64,000 bases of DNA, taken from Rhodococcoides trifolii (GTDB lineage: Bacteria > Actinomycetota > Actinomycetes > Mycobacteriales > Mycobacteriaceae). The stretch spans positions 124,001 to 188,000 of the forward strand of contig NZ_BMCU01000004.1 of NCBI RefSeq assembly GCF_014635345.1, in the 5' to 3' direction. This document shows, piece after piece, positions 18,511 to 26,520 of this stretch. How positions within the stretch are numbered: the first letter of the stretch is position 1; the number at the start of each line of letters is the position of its first letter. The notes beneath the pieces were generated by a model, which saw only the letters and a list, made by a program, of their open reading frames with translations, was not told the origin of the DNA and did not search any database. The translations under genes were made by a program, and so were the position numbers.

Positions 18511-20139
18511 TTGCGTGCAAGACGCATATTGACGGCTGCAGCTGCGGTCGTCGTTGCCGGAGCGATGATCACCGCGTGCGGTGGCAGCGGGGGCAGCGAT
18601 GGCGGCAGCGGCGGCGGTGGCGGCGGAATCGTCACGGTCAACGGCTCCGAGCCCCAGAACCCCCTCGTACCGACCAACACGAACGAAAACGGCGGCGGCC
18701 GCATCGTCGACCGCCTGTTCGCCGGCCTGACGTCCTACGACGCCAAGGGTGTTCCGTCCAACGAGGTCGCGGACTCGATCGACACCTCCGACAACGTCAA
18801 TTACGACATCAAGATCAAGCCCGACTGGAAGTTCACGGACGGCACGACGGTGACCGCGAAGTCGTTCGTCGACGCATGGAACTACGGCGCGTTGGGATCC
18901 AACGCTCAGCTTCAGCAGTCCTTCTTCGAACCCATCCTCGGCTACGACGAGGTGTCCTCCGAGACGCCGACCGCGCAGACCATGTCCGGCCTGAAGGTCG
19001 TCAGCGACACCGAGTTCACGGTTCAGCTCAAGCAGCCGACCATCGACTTCGAGCTGCGGCTGGCGTTCACGCCGTTCTACCCGCTGCCCGAAGCCGCGTT
19101 CGCGGACATGGCGGCGTTCGGCGAGAACCCGATCGGCAACGGCCCGTACAAGCTGGCCGGACCGGGTGCGTGGCAGCACAACGTGCGCATCGACCTGGTG
19201 CCGAACGAGGATTACGCAGGTAACCGCGTTCCCAAGAACTCGGGCCTGGGCGTCGTGTTCTACAGCTCGCTCGACACGGCATATGCCGACCTGCAGTCCG
19301 ACAACCTCGACGTGCTCGACACGATCCCGCCGAGTGCACTGCCGACGTACGAGAGCGACCTGGGCGACCGCGCAATCCAGACACCGACCGCGCAGAACAC
19401 GACCATCACCATTCCGTCACGCCTGGAGCACTTCTCGGGCCAAGAGGGCAACCTGCGTCGTCAGGCGCTCTCGCTGGCGATCAATCGCGACCAGATCACC
19501 GAGCAGATCTTCCAGGGAACGCGCAAGCCGCTCGACGACTTCACCGCCTCCACCCTGCCCGGTCACAGCGACTCGATCGCCGGGAACGACGTGCTGAAGT
19601 ACAACCCGGACCAGGCCAAGGCGCTGTGGGCACAGGCCGACGCGATCTCCCCGTGGAGCGGGCAGTTCCAGGTCGGGTACAACGCGGACGGCGGTCACCA
19701 GGAATGGGTGGACGCGATGACCAACAGCATTCGCAACACGCTGGGCATCGAGGCCGTGGGTGCACCGCAGCCGACGTTTGCGCAGATCCGTACGCAGATC
19801 ACGAACCGCACCATCTCGACGGCGTTCCGTACCGGCTGGCAGGGCGACTACCCGTCGCTGCTCGAATTCCTCGAGCCGATCTTCGTGACCGGTGCCGGAT
19901 CCAACGACGGTGACTACTCGAACCCGGCATTCGACGCCGCGCTCCGCGACGCCGAGGCTGCCCCCGACGCGGAGGCCTCCTACGCGTTGACCAACAAGGC
20001 GCAGGAGATCCTGATGCAGGATCTGCCGGCAATCCCGCTGTGGGACTACGTCAATGCGACCGGTATCTCGACGCTGGTCGGAGACGTTGCGACTGCGTGG
20101 AACGGCCTGCCCGACTACGAGAACATCACCAAGAGCTGA
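18511..20139 (+). CDS. dppA: Peptide/heme ABC transporter substrate-binding lipoprotein
   Basis: A 542-residue SBP_bac_5 (family 5) solute-binding protein. The signal peptide ends at Cys23 (ITACGGS lipobox) and is followed by a glycine-serine linker. The family 5 KPDWKFTDGTTVTAKSF signature lies near residues 107-123. The start is TTG 18511, chosen because a strong GGAGGA site sits 5 bp upstream and the signal peptide begins there. First gene of dppABCD; the mycobacterial orthologue (Rv3666c) binds peptides and has been linked to heme uptake. A stable hairpin follows the stop. Confidence 0.9.
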   Translation: MRARRILTAAAAVVVAGAMITACGGSGGSDGGSGGGGGGIVTVNGSEPQNPLVPTNTNENGGGRIVDRLFAGLTSYDAKGVPSNEVADSIDTSDNVNYDIKIKPDWKFTDGTTVTAKSFVDAWNYGALGSNAQLQQSFFEPILGYDEVSSETPTAQTMSGLKVVSDTEFTVQLKQPTIDFELRLAFTPFYPLPEAAFADMAAFGENPIGNGPYKLAGPGAWQHNVRIDLVPNEDYAGNRVPKNSGLGVVFYSSLDTAYADLQSDNLDVLDTIPPSALPTYESDLGDRAIQTPTAQNTTITIPSRLEHFSGQEGNLRRQALSLAINRDQITEQIFQGTRKPLDDFTASTLPGHSDSIAGNDVLKYNPDQAKALWAQADAISPWSGQFQVGYNADGGHQEWVDAMTNSIRNTLGIEAVGAPQPTFAQIRTQITNRTISTAFRTGWQGDYPSLLEFLEPIFVTGAGSNDGDYSNPAFDAALRDAEAAPDAEASYALTNKAQEILMQDLPAIPLWDYVNATGISTLVGDVATAWNGLPDYENITKS

Positions 20140-20146
20140 CACAGGA

Positions 20147-20180
20147 CACGGCACTCGGGGCGATCGCCCCGGGTGCCGTG
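20147..20180 (+). terminator. Intercistronic hairpin between dppA and dppB
   Basis: Arms CACGGCACTCGGGGCGA and TCGCCCCGGGTGCCGTG pair at 16 of 17 positions as Watson-Crick, with one wobble at the remaining position, and almost no loop. There is no U-tract. It probably acts as a partial attenuator or 3' stabiliser that raises dppA over the permease genes, as in many ABC importers. Confidence 0.7.
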
Positions 20181-20205
20181 ACCTCTTCACACGGAAAGTG
20201 ACCTG

Positions 20206-21132
20206 ATGACCTGGTACATCGGGCGACGCGTCCTGCAGATGATCCCGGTGTTCATCGGCGCGACCCTCCTCATCTACGCAATGCTGTTTCTCCTCCCCGG
20301 AGATCCCATCGCCGCACTCGGCGGCGACAAGCCGCTGACCCCCGCGGTGCAGGCTGCGCTCCGCGCGCGCTACCACCTCGACGACCCGTTCTATCTGCAG
20401 TATCTGCAGTACATCAAGGGCATCTTCACCCTGGACTTCGGCACGTCGTTCTCGGGCCGACCGGTCTCCGAGGTCATGGCCCAGGCGTTCCCCGTCACGA
20501 TCAAGCTCGCAGTGATGGCGCTGCTCATCGAAGCCGTGTTCGGCATCGGCTTCGGTGTCCTCACCGGCATCCGCAAGGGCGGCATCTTCGACGGCACGGT
20601 GCTGATCATCAGCCTCATCGTGATCGCGGTCCCGATCTTCGTTCTCGGCTTTCTCGGACAGTTCTTCCTCGGCATCAAGTGGGGAATCGCGCCGGTGACC
20701 GTGGGTGGGGACGCCACGATCGGCAAATTGCTGCTGCCGGCGTTCGTGCTGGGACTCGTCTCGTTCGCCTACGTGCTGCGGCTGACGCGGTCCTCGATCA
20801 TCGAGAACCTGAACGCCGACCACGTGCGCACCGCAACGGCAAAAGGCCTGGGACGCAAGCGCGTCGTCACCGTGCACATTCTCCGCAACTCACTCATCCC
20901 GGTGGTCACGTTCCTCGGCGCGGACCTGGGCTCGCTGATGGCCGGCGCCATCGTCACCGAAGGCATCTTCAACATTCCCGGTGTCGGCGGAACCCTCTAC
21001 CAAGCCATCGTGCGGCAGGAAGCCCCTACCGTCGTCTCGTTCGTGACTGTCCTGATCGTCATCTACATCGTGGCGAACCTGGCCGTCGACTTGCTCTACG
21101 CCGTACTCGATCCGAGGATCCGTTATGTCTGA
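20206..21132 (+). CDS. dppB: Peptide ABC transporter permease DppB
   Basis: A 308-residue inner-membrane permease. It starts with the DppB-type MTWYIGRRVLQMIP helix, has six transmembrane segments, and carries the EAA loop motif with RTATAKGLGRKRV near residues 205-217, which docks on the ATPase. ATG 20206 has GGAAAG 9 bp upstream. Its 3' end overlaps dppC by 8 bp, so translation is coupled. Confidence 0.93.
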   Translation: MTWYIGRRVLQMIPVFIGATLLIYAMLFLLPGDPIAALGGDKPLTPAVQAALRARYHLDDPFYLQYLQYIKGIFTLDFGTSFSGRPVSEVMAQAFPVTIKLAVMALLIEAVFGIGFGVLTGIRKGGIFDGTVLIISLIVIAVPIFVLGFLGQFFLGIKWGIAPVTVGGDATIGKLLLPAFVLGLVSFAYVLRLTRSSIIENLNADHVRTATAKGLGRKRVVTVHILRNSLIPVVTFLGADLGSLMAGAIVTEGIFNIPGVGGTLYQAIVRQEAPTVVSFVTVLIVIYIVANLAVDLLYAVLDPRIRYV

Positions 21133-22081
21133 CCCCGCTGTCCCGAAAGACCGTGCAGCGCAGCCGTACTTCGTCGCCGGGCCCACCGAGGTCGAGGTGG
21201 CCGCCACCGACCGGGTCGACGAATCGGAGTCACCCGCCGGCTTCTGGAAGGACGCGTGGCGGGGGCTCCGAAAGAGCCCGCTGTTCATCATTTCCGGTCT
21301 GCTGATCGTCTTCGTGATCGTCGTCGCGATCTTCCCCAGTTGGTTCACCAGCCAGGATCCGCGCTACTGCAACGGCGACTTCTCGATGGCGGGTCGCATT
21401 CCGGGTCACCCGTTCGGATTCGACCTCCAGGGCTGTGACGTGTACGCGCGCACCGTCTACGGTGCGCGCGCGTCGGTCACCGTGGGTGTGCTGTCGACGC
21501 TCGCCGTGCTGCTGTTCGGCGGCATCCTCGGTGCACTCGCCGGGTTCTACGGCGGCTGGCTCGATTCGTTGCTCTCGCGCGTCACGGACATCTTCTTCGG
21601 TATCCCGTTGATCCTGGGCGCGATCGTGCTGCTGCAGGTGCTTCGCGATCGCAACACGTGGGTGGTGGTGGGCATCATCGCCATCTTCGGCTGGCCCCAG
21701 ATCGCCCGTATCGCCCGCGGCGCGGTGCTGTCGGTCAAGAACGCCGACTTCATCACCGCGGCAACATCGTTGGGTGTGAGCAAGTTCAGAATCCTGCTGC
21801 GGCACGTCATTCCGAACGCACTTGGCCCGGTCATCGTGACCACCACGATCACGCTGGGCGTCTTCGTCACCCTCGAGGCGACACTGTCGTACCTCGGTGT
21901 CGGCCTCCCGCCGTCGATCGTGTCCTGGGGCGGTGACATCAGCACCGGCCAGTCGCGTCTGCGCTCGGGGTCACCCATTCTGTTCTATCCCGCAACGGCA
22001 CTGGCGATCACAGTGCTCGCGTTCATGATGATGGGCGACGCCTTGAGCGCCGCCCTCGATCCGAAGTCGAGGAAGCGATGA
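21125..22081 (+). CDS. dppC: Peptide ABC transporter permease DppC
   Basis: A 318-residue DppC/OppC-type permease with a cytoplasmic N-terminal 50 residues, then six helices. The coupling EAA loop reads ITAATSLGVSKFRIL near residues 210-224. The first external loop contains two cysteines (about residues 80 and 101) between helices 1 and 2. It overlaps dppB by 8 bp and dppD by 4 bp in one operon. Partner of DppB in the importer channel. Confidence 0.93.
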   Translation: MSDPAVPKDRAAQPYFVAGPTEVEVAATDRVDESESPAGFWKDAWRGLRKSPLFIISGLLIVFVIVVAIFPSWFTSQDPRYCNGDFSMAGRIPGHPFGFDLQGCDVYARTVYGARASVTVGVLSTLAVLLFGGILGALAGFYGGWLDSLLSRVTDIFFGIPLILGAIVLLQVLRDRNTWVVVGIIAIFGWPQIARIARGAVLSVKNADFITAATSLGVSKFRILLRHVIPNALGPVIVTTTITLGVFVTLEATLSYLGVGLPPSIVSWGGDISTGQSRLRSGSPILFYPATALAITVLAFMMMGDALSAALDPKSRKR

Positions 22082-23760
22082 CAGACAAGCCTCTTCTGGA
22101 GATCAAGGACCTCGAGGTCTCCTTCGGGTCGACTCCCGCGGTACGTGGTGTCTCCCTGACGGTCTACCCCGGTCAGACCGTGGCGATCGTGGGCGAGTCG
22201 GGATCGGGCAAGTCCACCACCGCGCACGCGATCATCGACCTCCTTCCCGGCTCCGGCAAGGTGACCGGCGGTGAGATCCTGTTCGACGGAACCGATGTCA
22301 CCACCGCGTCGAAGAAGGAGATCATCGCTCTGCGCGGTGAGCAGATCGGGCTGATCCCACAGGACCCGATGTCGAACCTCAACCCCCTGTGGAAGATCGG
22401 ATTCCAGATCGAGGAGACCCTGGCGGCGAACAACATCGCCAAGGGCAAGGCCGCCAAGAAGCGCGCCATCGAACTCCTCACCGAATCGGGAATGTCCGAC
22501 GCGGACAAGCGCGTCAACCAGTACCCGCACGAGTTCTCCGGCGGCATGCGCCAGCGTGCGCTCATCGCGATCGGACTCTCGTGCCGACCGAAGCTGCTGA
22601 TCGCGGACGAACCGACGTCGGCCCTCGACGTGACGGTTCAGCGGCAGATCCTCGACCACCTCGAAGGTCTCACGAACGAGCTCGGCACCGCAGTTCTGCT
22701 CATCACGCACGACCTCGGGCTCGCCGCCGAGCGCGCCGAGCACCTCGTCGTCATGTACCGCGGACGCGTCGTGGAATCCGGTCCGGCGCGGCAGATTCTG
22801 CAGAATCCGCAGCACGAGTACACGAAGCGGTTGGTCTCGTCTGCGCCGTCGCTGTCGTCGCGCCGCCTCGAGTCGATCAACAAACGTGTCGAGGTGCGCG
22901 AGCAAGCTGTCGAGCACGCCGCCGAATTGGTCAAGGACGCCGACGATGTCGGCACTGTGACCGACGACGTTCTCGTGGTCGACGGCCTGACCAAGTCGTT
23001 CAAGATTCGTGGCGGTGCGCCGTGGAAGTCGACCGACTTCCTTGCCGTCGACGACGTCTCGTTCGCAGTGCCGCGCGGTACCACCACCGCCATCGTGGGG
23101 GAGTCGGGATCCGGCAAATCCACTGTGGCGCAAATGGTTCTGGGCTTGCTGCCGCCGACCTCCGGGACGGTCACCTTCGACGGCCAGGACGTCTGGAATC
23201 TGAACCGCAAGGAACTGTTCGCATTCCGTCGCCGCGTTCAGCCGATCTTTCAGAACCCCTACGGTTCGCTCGACCCGATGTACTCGATCTTCCGCACCAT
23301 CGAAGAGCCGCTGCGCACCCACGGCATCGGCTCGAAGAAGGAACGCGAAGCACGGGTCCGTGATCTGCTGGACAAGGTGTCGTTGCCCTCGTCGGTCATG
23401 CGGCGCTTCCCGAACGAGCTGTCGGGCGGCCAACGGCAACGCATCGCCATCGCGCGCGCGTTGGCGTTGCAGCCCGAGGTGGTCGTGTGCGACGAGGCCG
23501 TCTCGGCTCTCGACGTGTTGGTGCAGGCTCAGATCCTGACCCTGCTCAACGACCTGCAGGCCGAGCTCGGGTTGTCGTACGTGTTCATCACGCACGACCT
23601 CGCTGTGGTGCGGCAGATCGCCGATCGGGTGCTGGTGATGCGGTCGGGCAAGGTCGTGGAGGCGTCGTCGACGGACGAGGTGTTCGCCGACCCGAAGGAC
23701 GAGTACACGCAGAATTTGCTCAATGCCATTCCGGGAGCGTCGATTCCGCTGGGTGCGTGA
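22078..23760 (+). CDS. dppD: Fused DppD/DppF-type dual ATPase
   Basis: A 560-residue protein with two complete ABC ATPase domains. The first has Walker A GESGSGKST near residues 38-46, signature FSGGMRQR near 152-159 and Walker B LLIADEPTSALD. The second has Walker A GESGSGKST near 341-349, signature LSGGQRQR near 448 and VVVCDEAVSALD. Each ends with the oligopeptide-type C-terminal extension. One gene thus supplies both nucleotide-binding domains, as in mycobacterial DppD (Rv3663c). ATGA overlap with dppC. All catalytic motifs look intact. Confidence 0.94.
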   Translation: MTDKPLLEIKDLEVSFGSTPAVRGVSLTVYPGQTVAIVGESGSGKSTTAHAIIDLLPGSGKVTGGEILFDGTDVTTASKKEIIALRGEQIGLIPQDPMSNLNPLWKIGFQIEETLAANNIAKGKAAKKRAIELLTESGMSDADKRVNQYPHEFSGGMRQRALIAIGLSCRPKLLIADEPTSALDVTVQRQILDHLEGLTNELGTAVLLITHDLGLAAERAEHLVVMYRGRVVESGPARQILQNPQHEYTKRLVSSAPSLSSRRLESINKRVEVREQAVEHAAELVKDADDVGTVTDDVLVVDGLTKSFKIRGGAPWKSTDFLAVDDVSFAVPRGTTTAIVGESGSGKSTVAQMVLGLLPPTSGTVTFDGQDVWNLNRKELFAFRRRVQPIFQNPYGSLDPMYSIFRTIEEPLRTHGIGSKKEREARVRDLLDKVSLPSSVMRRFPNELSGGQRQRIAIARALALQPEVVVCDEAVSALDVLVQAQILTLLNDLQAELGLSYVFITHDLAVVRQIADRVLVMRSGKVVEASSTDEVFADPKDEYTQNLLNAIPGASIPLGA

Positions 23761-24255
23761 TCACGACTGTCGTAAGTGGTCCGCATTCCCCCGAATCGCG
23801 GCCTCGTACCGGCGGATCTCCGTGTTGCCGCAGTCGGCGATCACGAGGAGGGCCTCGGCAAGGGCATCGTTCGCCCGACCGGCCGCGTGCAGCGACAGCG
23901 CGTGAAAGACCCGGAGCGAATCCGATTCGGGGAACTCGGCTTTGGCGCGCTCGAACACGTCGAGCGACTCGTCGAACCGGCCGAGATTGCGCAGCGTGCT
24001 CCCGTACTGCAGCAGCGCCCGCCTTCGCCGATCACCCGATAGGCCGGCGTCGAACGCCCGAAGGTAGTACTTCTCCGCGACCTCCTCCTGCCCGTCGGTG
24101 TCGTAACTTCCGGCGAGTTCCAACAGCACTGCCGCGTCGCCGGGGTGCTTTGTCAGGAGGTCGACGAAGTACTCGATCGTTGGCTGCATGTGGTCGCGGT
24201 CCCGCGCCTGCAGACCGGCGGCGATGGCGGCTTCGAGTTCCGGTGACGGGTCCAT
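23761..24255 (-). CDS. Tetratricopeptide-repeat protein
   Basis: A 164-residue protein made of about three to four TPR-like helical pairs. Alternating small/large patterns such as AVLLELAGSYDTDGQ and ALLQYGSTLRNLGRFDESLDVFERA fit the 34-residue TPR consensus. No signal or membrane helix. It abuts the dppD stop convergently and is divergent from the next gene with 35 bp between starts. Likely a small protein-interaction scaffold; partner unknown. Confidence 0.75.
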   Translation of the reverse strand: MDPSPELEAAIAAGLQARDRDHMQPTIEYFVDLLTKHPGDAAVLLELAGSYDTDGQEEVAEKYYLRAFDAGLSGDRRRRALLQYGSTLRNLGRFDESLDVFERAKAEFPESDSLRVFHALSLHAAGRANDALAEALLVIADCGNTEIRRYEAAIRGNADHLRQS

Positions 24256-24290
24256 CCGCCCATCATCGCAGCCCTGTAGCGTCGCATTTC

Positions 24291-25040
24291 ATGACGGATC
24301 CACTGGGCCCCATCCTCGCGCTCCCCGGTGTGCGTGACGCTGCCGAACGTTCTCGTGACGCTCTGGGTGCGGTCCACCGTCACAAGTCGAACCGTCGGGG
24401 CTGGCCGGCGTCGGCTGCCGAGGCGGCCGTGCGCGCGGCGAGAGCCTCCGCGGGGATCGAGGGTGCTTCGCTCGATCTGCCGGCAGAGGGGGAATCGGCG
24501 GATCCGGTGCTGGCCGGTGCACTTCGAGTGGCGCAGGCGCTCGACGGTGATTCTCTGCCGATCATGGTGACGACGTGGCAACGTGCTCCGCTGCAGGCGC
24601 TCGCGCGGCTGCATCTGCTCGCCGCTGCCGACTTGGTGACGGACGCTGATGCACTCGGACGTCCCCGCGGGGACGCGTCCGTCGCCGAGCGGTTGGGTTT
24701 GCTTGCCGACCTCGTCACCGGTGGCACGCAGGTACCCGCGCCGATCGTCGCAGCCGTCGTACACGGAGAGTTGTTGTCCGTGAAGCCGTTCGGCACGGCG
24801 GACGGGGTCGTCGCACGCGCGGCGTCACGGTTGGTGGCGGCGTCGAGCGGTCTGGATCCGCACAATCTCGGTGTTCCGGAGGTGAGCTGGTTGCGCCGGG
24901 CAAGCGCCTACCGTTCCGGCGCCGAGGGTTTCGCGACGGGGTCCGAGCAGGGCGTCGGCAGCTGGGTTCTGCTGTGCTGTGGATCGTTCGAAGCCGGTGC
25001 GACAGAAGCACTCTCGATCGCAGATGCGGCCGCACCCTGA
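24291..25040 (+). CDS. Conserved protein with Fic-like core motif (Rv3662c-type)
   Basis: A 249-residue protein at the conserved position between dppD and the Ms1-like RNA. Seen: an alanine-rich N-terminal half with an AGIEGASLDL segment, then HGELLSVKPFGTADGVVARA near residues 160-180. The latter recalls the HxFxxGNGRxxR core of Fic proteins but lacks several key residues, so AMP-transferase activity is doubtful. Annotations of relatives vary (oxidoreductase or Fic-like). ATG 24291 is chosen because an upstream extension would run antisense through the TPR gene. Confidence 0.7.
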   Translation: MTDPLGPILALPGVRDAAERSRDALGAVHRHKSNRRGWPASAAEAAVRAARASAGIEGASLDLPAEGESADPVLAGALRVAQALDGDSLPIMVTTWQRAPLQALARLHLLAAADLVTDADALGRPRGDASVAERLGLLADLVTGGTQVPAPIVAAVVHGELLSVKPFGTADGVVARAASRLVAASSGLDPHNLGVPEVSWLRRASAYRSGAEGFATGSEQGVGSWVLLCCGSFEAGATEALSIADAAAP

Positions 25041-25044
25041 CAGA

Positions 25045-25340
25045 AAGACGGGCGGCGCCGCCGACTCTCGTCGACCACGCCGCCCGTAAGCACGAATCAG
25101 CCGGTTACCAAGCGTGCGGTATGGGTTGTGGTGAAGACCTTCTTCACGTGGCCTCGGCGAAGAGGTCGGTCAACCGCCGGTTCACGCCGACTTCTGCTCG
25201 ACTTTCGCAGGCCCACAACACTTGTGCCATCAAAGCGGCAAGCTACGCGTGGGTACCTGATATCCGTGCTGGGAAAGCCCGGCTGGGAGAGCGATCCTTC
25301 TCTTCCGGCCCGCTCTTGGCCTTCCGTCTTCCCGTAACTC
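25045..25340 (-). ncRNA. Ms1/MTS2823-like 6S-type RNA locus (by synteny)
   Basis: A gene-free 342-bp gap lies between the Rv3662c-like and Rv3661-like genes. In mycobacteria this exact gap encodes the abundant, about 300-nt RNA MTS2823/Ms1, which binds core RNA polymerase. It is transcribed in the same direction as the Rv3661-type gene, here the minus strand. On that strand I see TTGCTG-N17-TACAAA just after 25371 as a promoter candidate, internal hairpins (for example GTGAAG-acctt-CTTCAC at 25131-25147) and a GC-rich hairpin at 25048-25087 as the end. That predicts about 290 nt. Ends are approximate and the family call is inferred. Confidence 0.65.
25048..25087. terminator. GC-rich hairpin at end of Rv3662c-like gene and Ms1-like RNA
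   Basis: ACGGGCGGC and GCCGCCCGT form perfect 9-bp arms around a 22-nt loop, 8 bp after the stop at 25040. It can end the plus-strand gene and forms the predicted 3' end of the minus-strand RNA. No long U-tract on either side. Confidence 0.6.
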
Positions 25341-25351
25341 CCTTTGTACTC

Positions 25352-25367
25352 TGTGACCGGCCTCACA
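25352..25367. promoter_or_regulatory. Perfect Crp/GlxR palindrome at Ms1-like promoter
   Basis: TGTGA-ccggcc-TCACA is a perfect match to the Crp/GlxR consensus ends. It sits between the candidate -35 (TTGCTG) and -10 (TACAAA) of the minus-strand RNA, where bound Crp would be expected to block RNA polymerase. It is 15 bp beyond the stop of the HAD gene. Confidence 0.65.
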
Positions 25368-25382
25368 GCAAGGGGTCGAACC

Positions 25383-26195
25383 CTAGCGTTTCCTGCGAAC
25401 CAGCCCGTAGGTCGCAGCGCCCGCCAGAACCGCTGCGAGACCGACTGCCGCGGCACCCGCCACCGTTCCGGACGAGGGTGTCTGAAAACGCGCCCGTAGC
25501 GACACCGGGTTGGAGAAGGTGAGTATCGGCCATCCGTTCGCCGCTGCTTCCTTGCGCAAACCGCGATCGGGATTCACCGCAGTGGGGTGACCGACAGCCC
25601 CGAGCATCGGGAGGTCCGTGATCGAATCGGTATAGGCGTACGAGCGTGCCAGGTCGTAGTTTTCGGTGGCCGCCAACGCATTCATGGCGTCGACCTTTCC
25701 CGTTCCATAGCAATAGAAATCGATTTCGCCGCTGTACTTTCCGTCCTCGACCTTCATGCGTGTGGCCGTGCTGTGATCGGCCCCGAGCGCCTCGGCGATG
25801 GGCGTCACCACTTCCTCGCCCGACGCCGACACGATCACCACGTCGTGTCCGCGCAGTTTGTGGTCGGCAATGAGGTCCGCGGCTTCTGCGAACACCAGCG
25901 GATCGACGATGTCGTGCAGGGTCTCTGCCACGATGGCGCGTATCTGCTCGACGTCCCAGCCGGCACTCATGTTGGCGATGTGGATGCGCATCCGTTCCAT
26001 CTGGTCGTGGTCCGCGCCGGACACCAGAAACAGGAACTGCGCATAGCTGCTCTTCAACACGGATCTGCGATTGATCAGCCCTTGGTCGAAGAACGGCTTG
26101 CTGAAGGCGAGGGTGCTCGACTTGGCGATGATCGTCTTGTCGAGGTCGAAGAACGCTGCGATGCGCTTCGGCGTCGATTGTTCGGCTGTATCCAC
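25383..26195 (-). CDS. SerB-like HAD-IB phosphatase with C-terminal membrane tail
   Basis: A 270-residue HAD hydrolase of the IB/SerB subfamily (Rv3661 type). Motif I is FFDLDKTI with nucleophile Asp17 and acid Asp19. Motif II is VIVSAS (near 124-129), and motif III is DSITDLPM (near 188-195). The last 25 residues form a hydrophobic helix ending RRKR, which would tether it to the inner membrane. Start GTG 26195 is placed just before the conserved region; the frame stays open to 26285. The exact substrate is unknown; a phosphoserine-phosphatase-like reaction is the family inference. Confidence 0.82.
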   Translation of the reverse strand: MDTAEQSTPKRIAAFFDLDKTIIAKSSTLAFSKPFFDQGLINRRSVLKSSYAQFLFLVSGADHDQMERMRIHIANMSAGWDVEQIRAIVAETLHDIVDPLVFAEAADLIADHKLRGHDVVIVSASGEEVVTPIAEALGADHSTATRMKVEDGKYSGEIDFYCYGTGKVDAMNALAATENYDLARSYAYTDSITDLPMLGAVGHPTAVNPDRGLRKEAAANGWPILTFSNPVSLRARFQTPSSGTVAGAAAVGLAAVLAGAATYGLVRRKR

Positions 26196-26273
26196 GTATC
26201 TCAGAATAGGTGGGAGTAGGTCGGGCTCGTTCGGACAGTGCGAAGACCTCGCAACCGCGGCGGCGATCGGGTG

Positions 26274-26279
26274 TATTAT
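26274..26279 (+). promoter_or_regulatory. Promoter -10 element of 6C RNA
   Basis: TATTAT, an AT-rich hexamer in a GC-rich context, lies 8 bp before the predicted 5' end of the 6C RNA. The -35 region is not well conserved. Sigma-A-type recognition is inferred. Confidence 0.6.
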
Positions 26280-26286
26280 TTGCATT

Positions 26287-26385
26287 GCCCGGACTTGATC
26301 CGGGTGTGTTCAGCCCGACCCCCCGGGGCTGAACACCGACGACCCCCGCCTCCTCCCCCCTTGGCGGGGGTCGTCCTCTAATTCC
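26287..26385 (+). ncRNA. 6C RNA (B11-type sRNA)
   Basis: Two strong stem-loops each expose six consecutive cytosines, the defining feature of the 6C RNA family. Stem one pairs 26306-26316 with 26326-26336, with C's at 319-324. Stem two is a perfect 13-bp helix, 338-350 with 363-375, with C's at 355-360, and doubles as the terminator before CTCTAATT. A smaller hairpin (CCCGGA/TCCGGG, 26288-26304) precedes them. The location between the SerB-like gene and ssd, on the ssd strand, matches M. tuberculosis B11 (ncRv13660Ac). The size, about 99 nt, also fits. C-rich loops can pair with G-rich ribosome-binding regions of targets. Confidence 0.92.
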
Positions 26386-26409
26386 CCGCTCTCGTACCGT
26401 GATTCGCGA

Positions 26410-26468
26410 TTTGCGCAAACAGTGTTTTGCGCAAAAAGGTTTATCCACAGGGCAATTTTCTATCCACA
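26410..26468. promoter_or_regulatory. ssd upstream region: two TTTGCGCAAA palindromes and two DnaA-box-like sites
   Basis: TTTGCGCAAA occurs at 26410-26419 and 26426-26435, 16 bp apart centre to centre. It is followed by TTATCCACA at 26441-26449 (a perfect DnaA box) and CTATCCACA at 26460-26468 (one mismatch), 19 bp apart in the same orientation. The cluster ends about 52 bp before the ssd start. DnaA or another regulator binding here is inferred. Confidence 0.55.
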
Positions 26469-26520
26469 GGCAGCGGGTCGACCTCTGGTGCCGCGCCGTC
26501 GGACCACGCAGTCTCGATGT

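Noticed and set aside
21985-23595. Long antisense frame across dppD
   Set aside because: Low-complexity product opposite two intact ATPase domains; a shadow of codon bias.
24291-25040. Active Fic AMP-transferase
   Set aside because: The core motif lacks several essential residues, so only a structural resemblance is reported.
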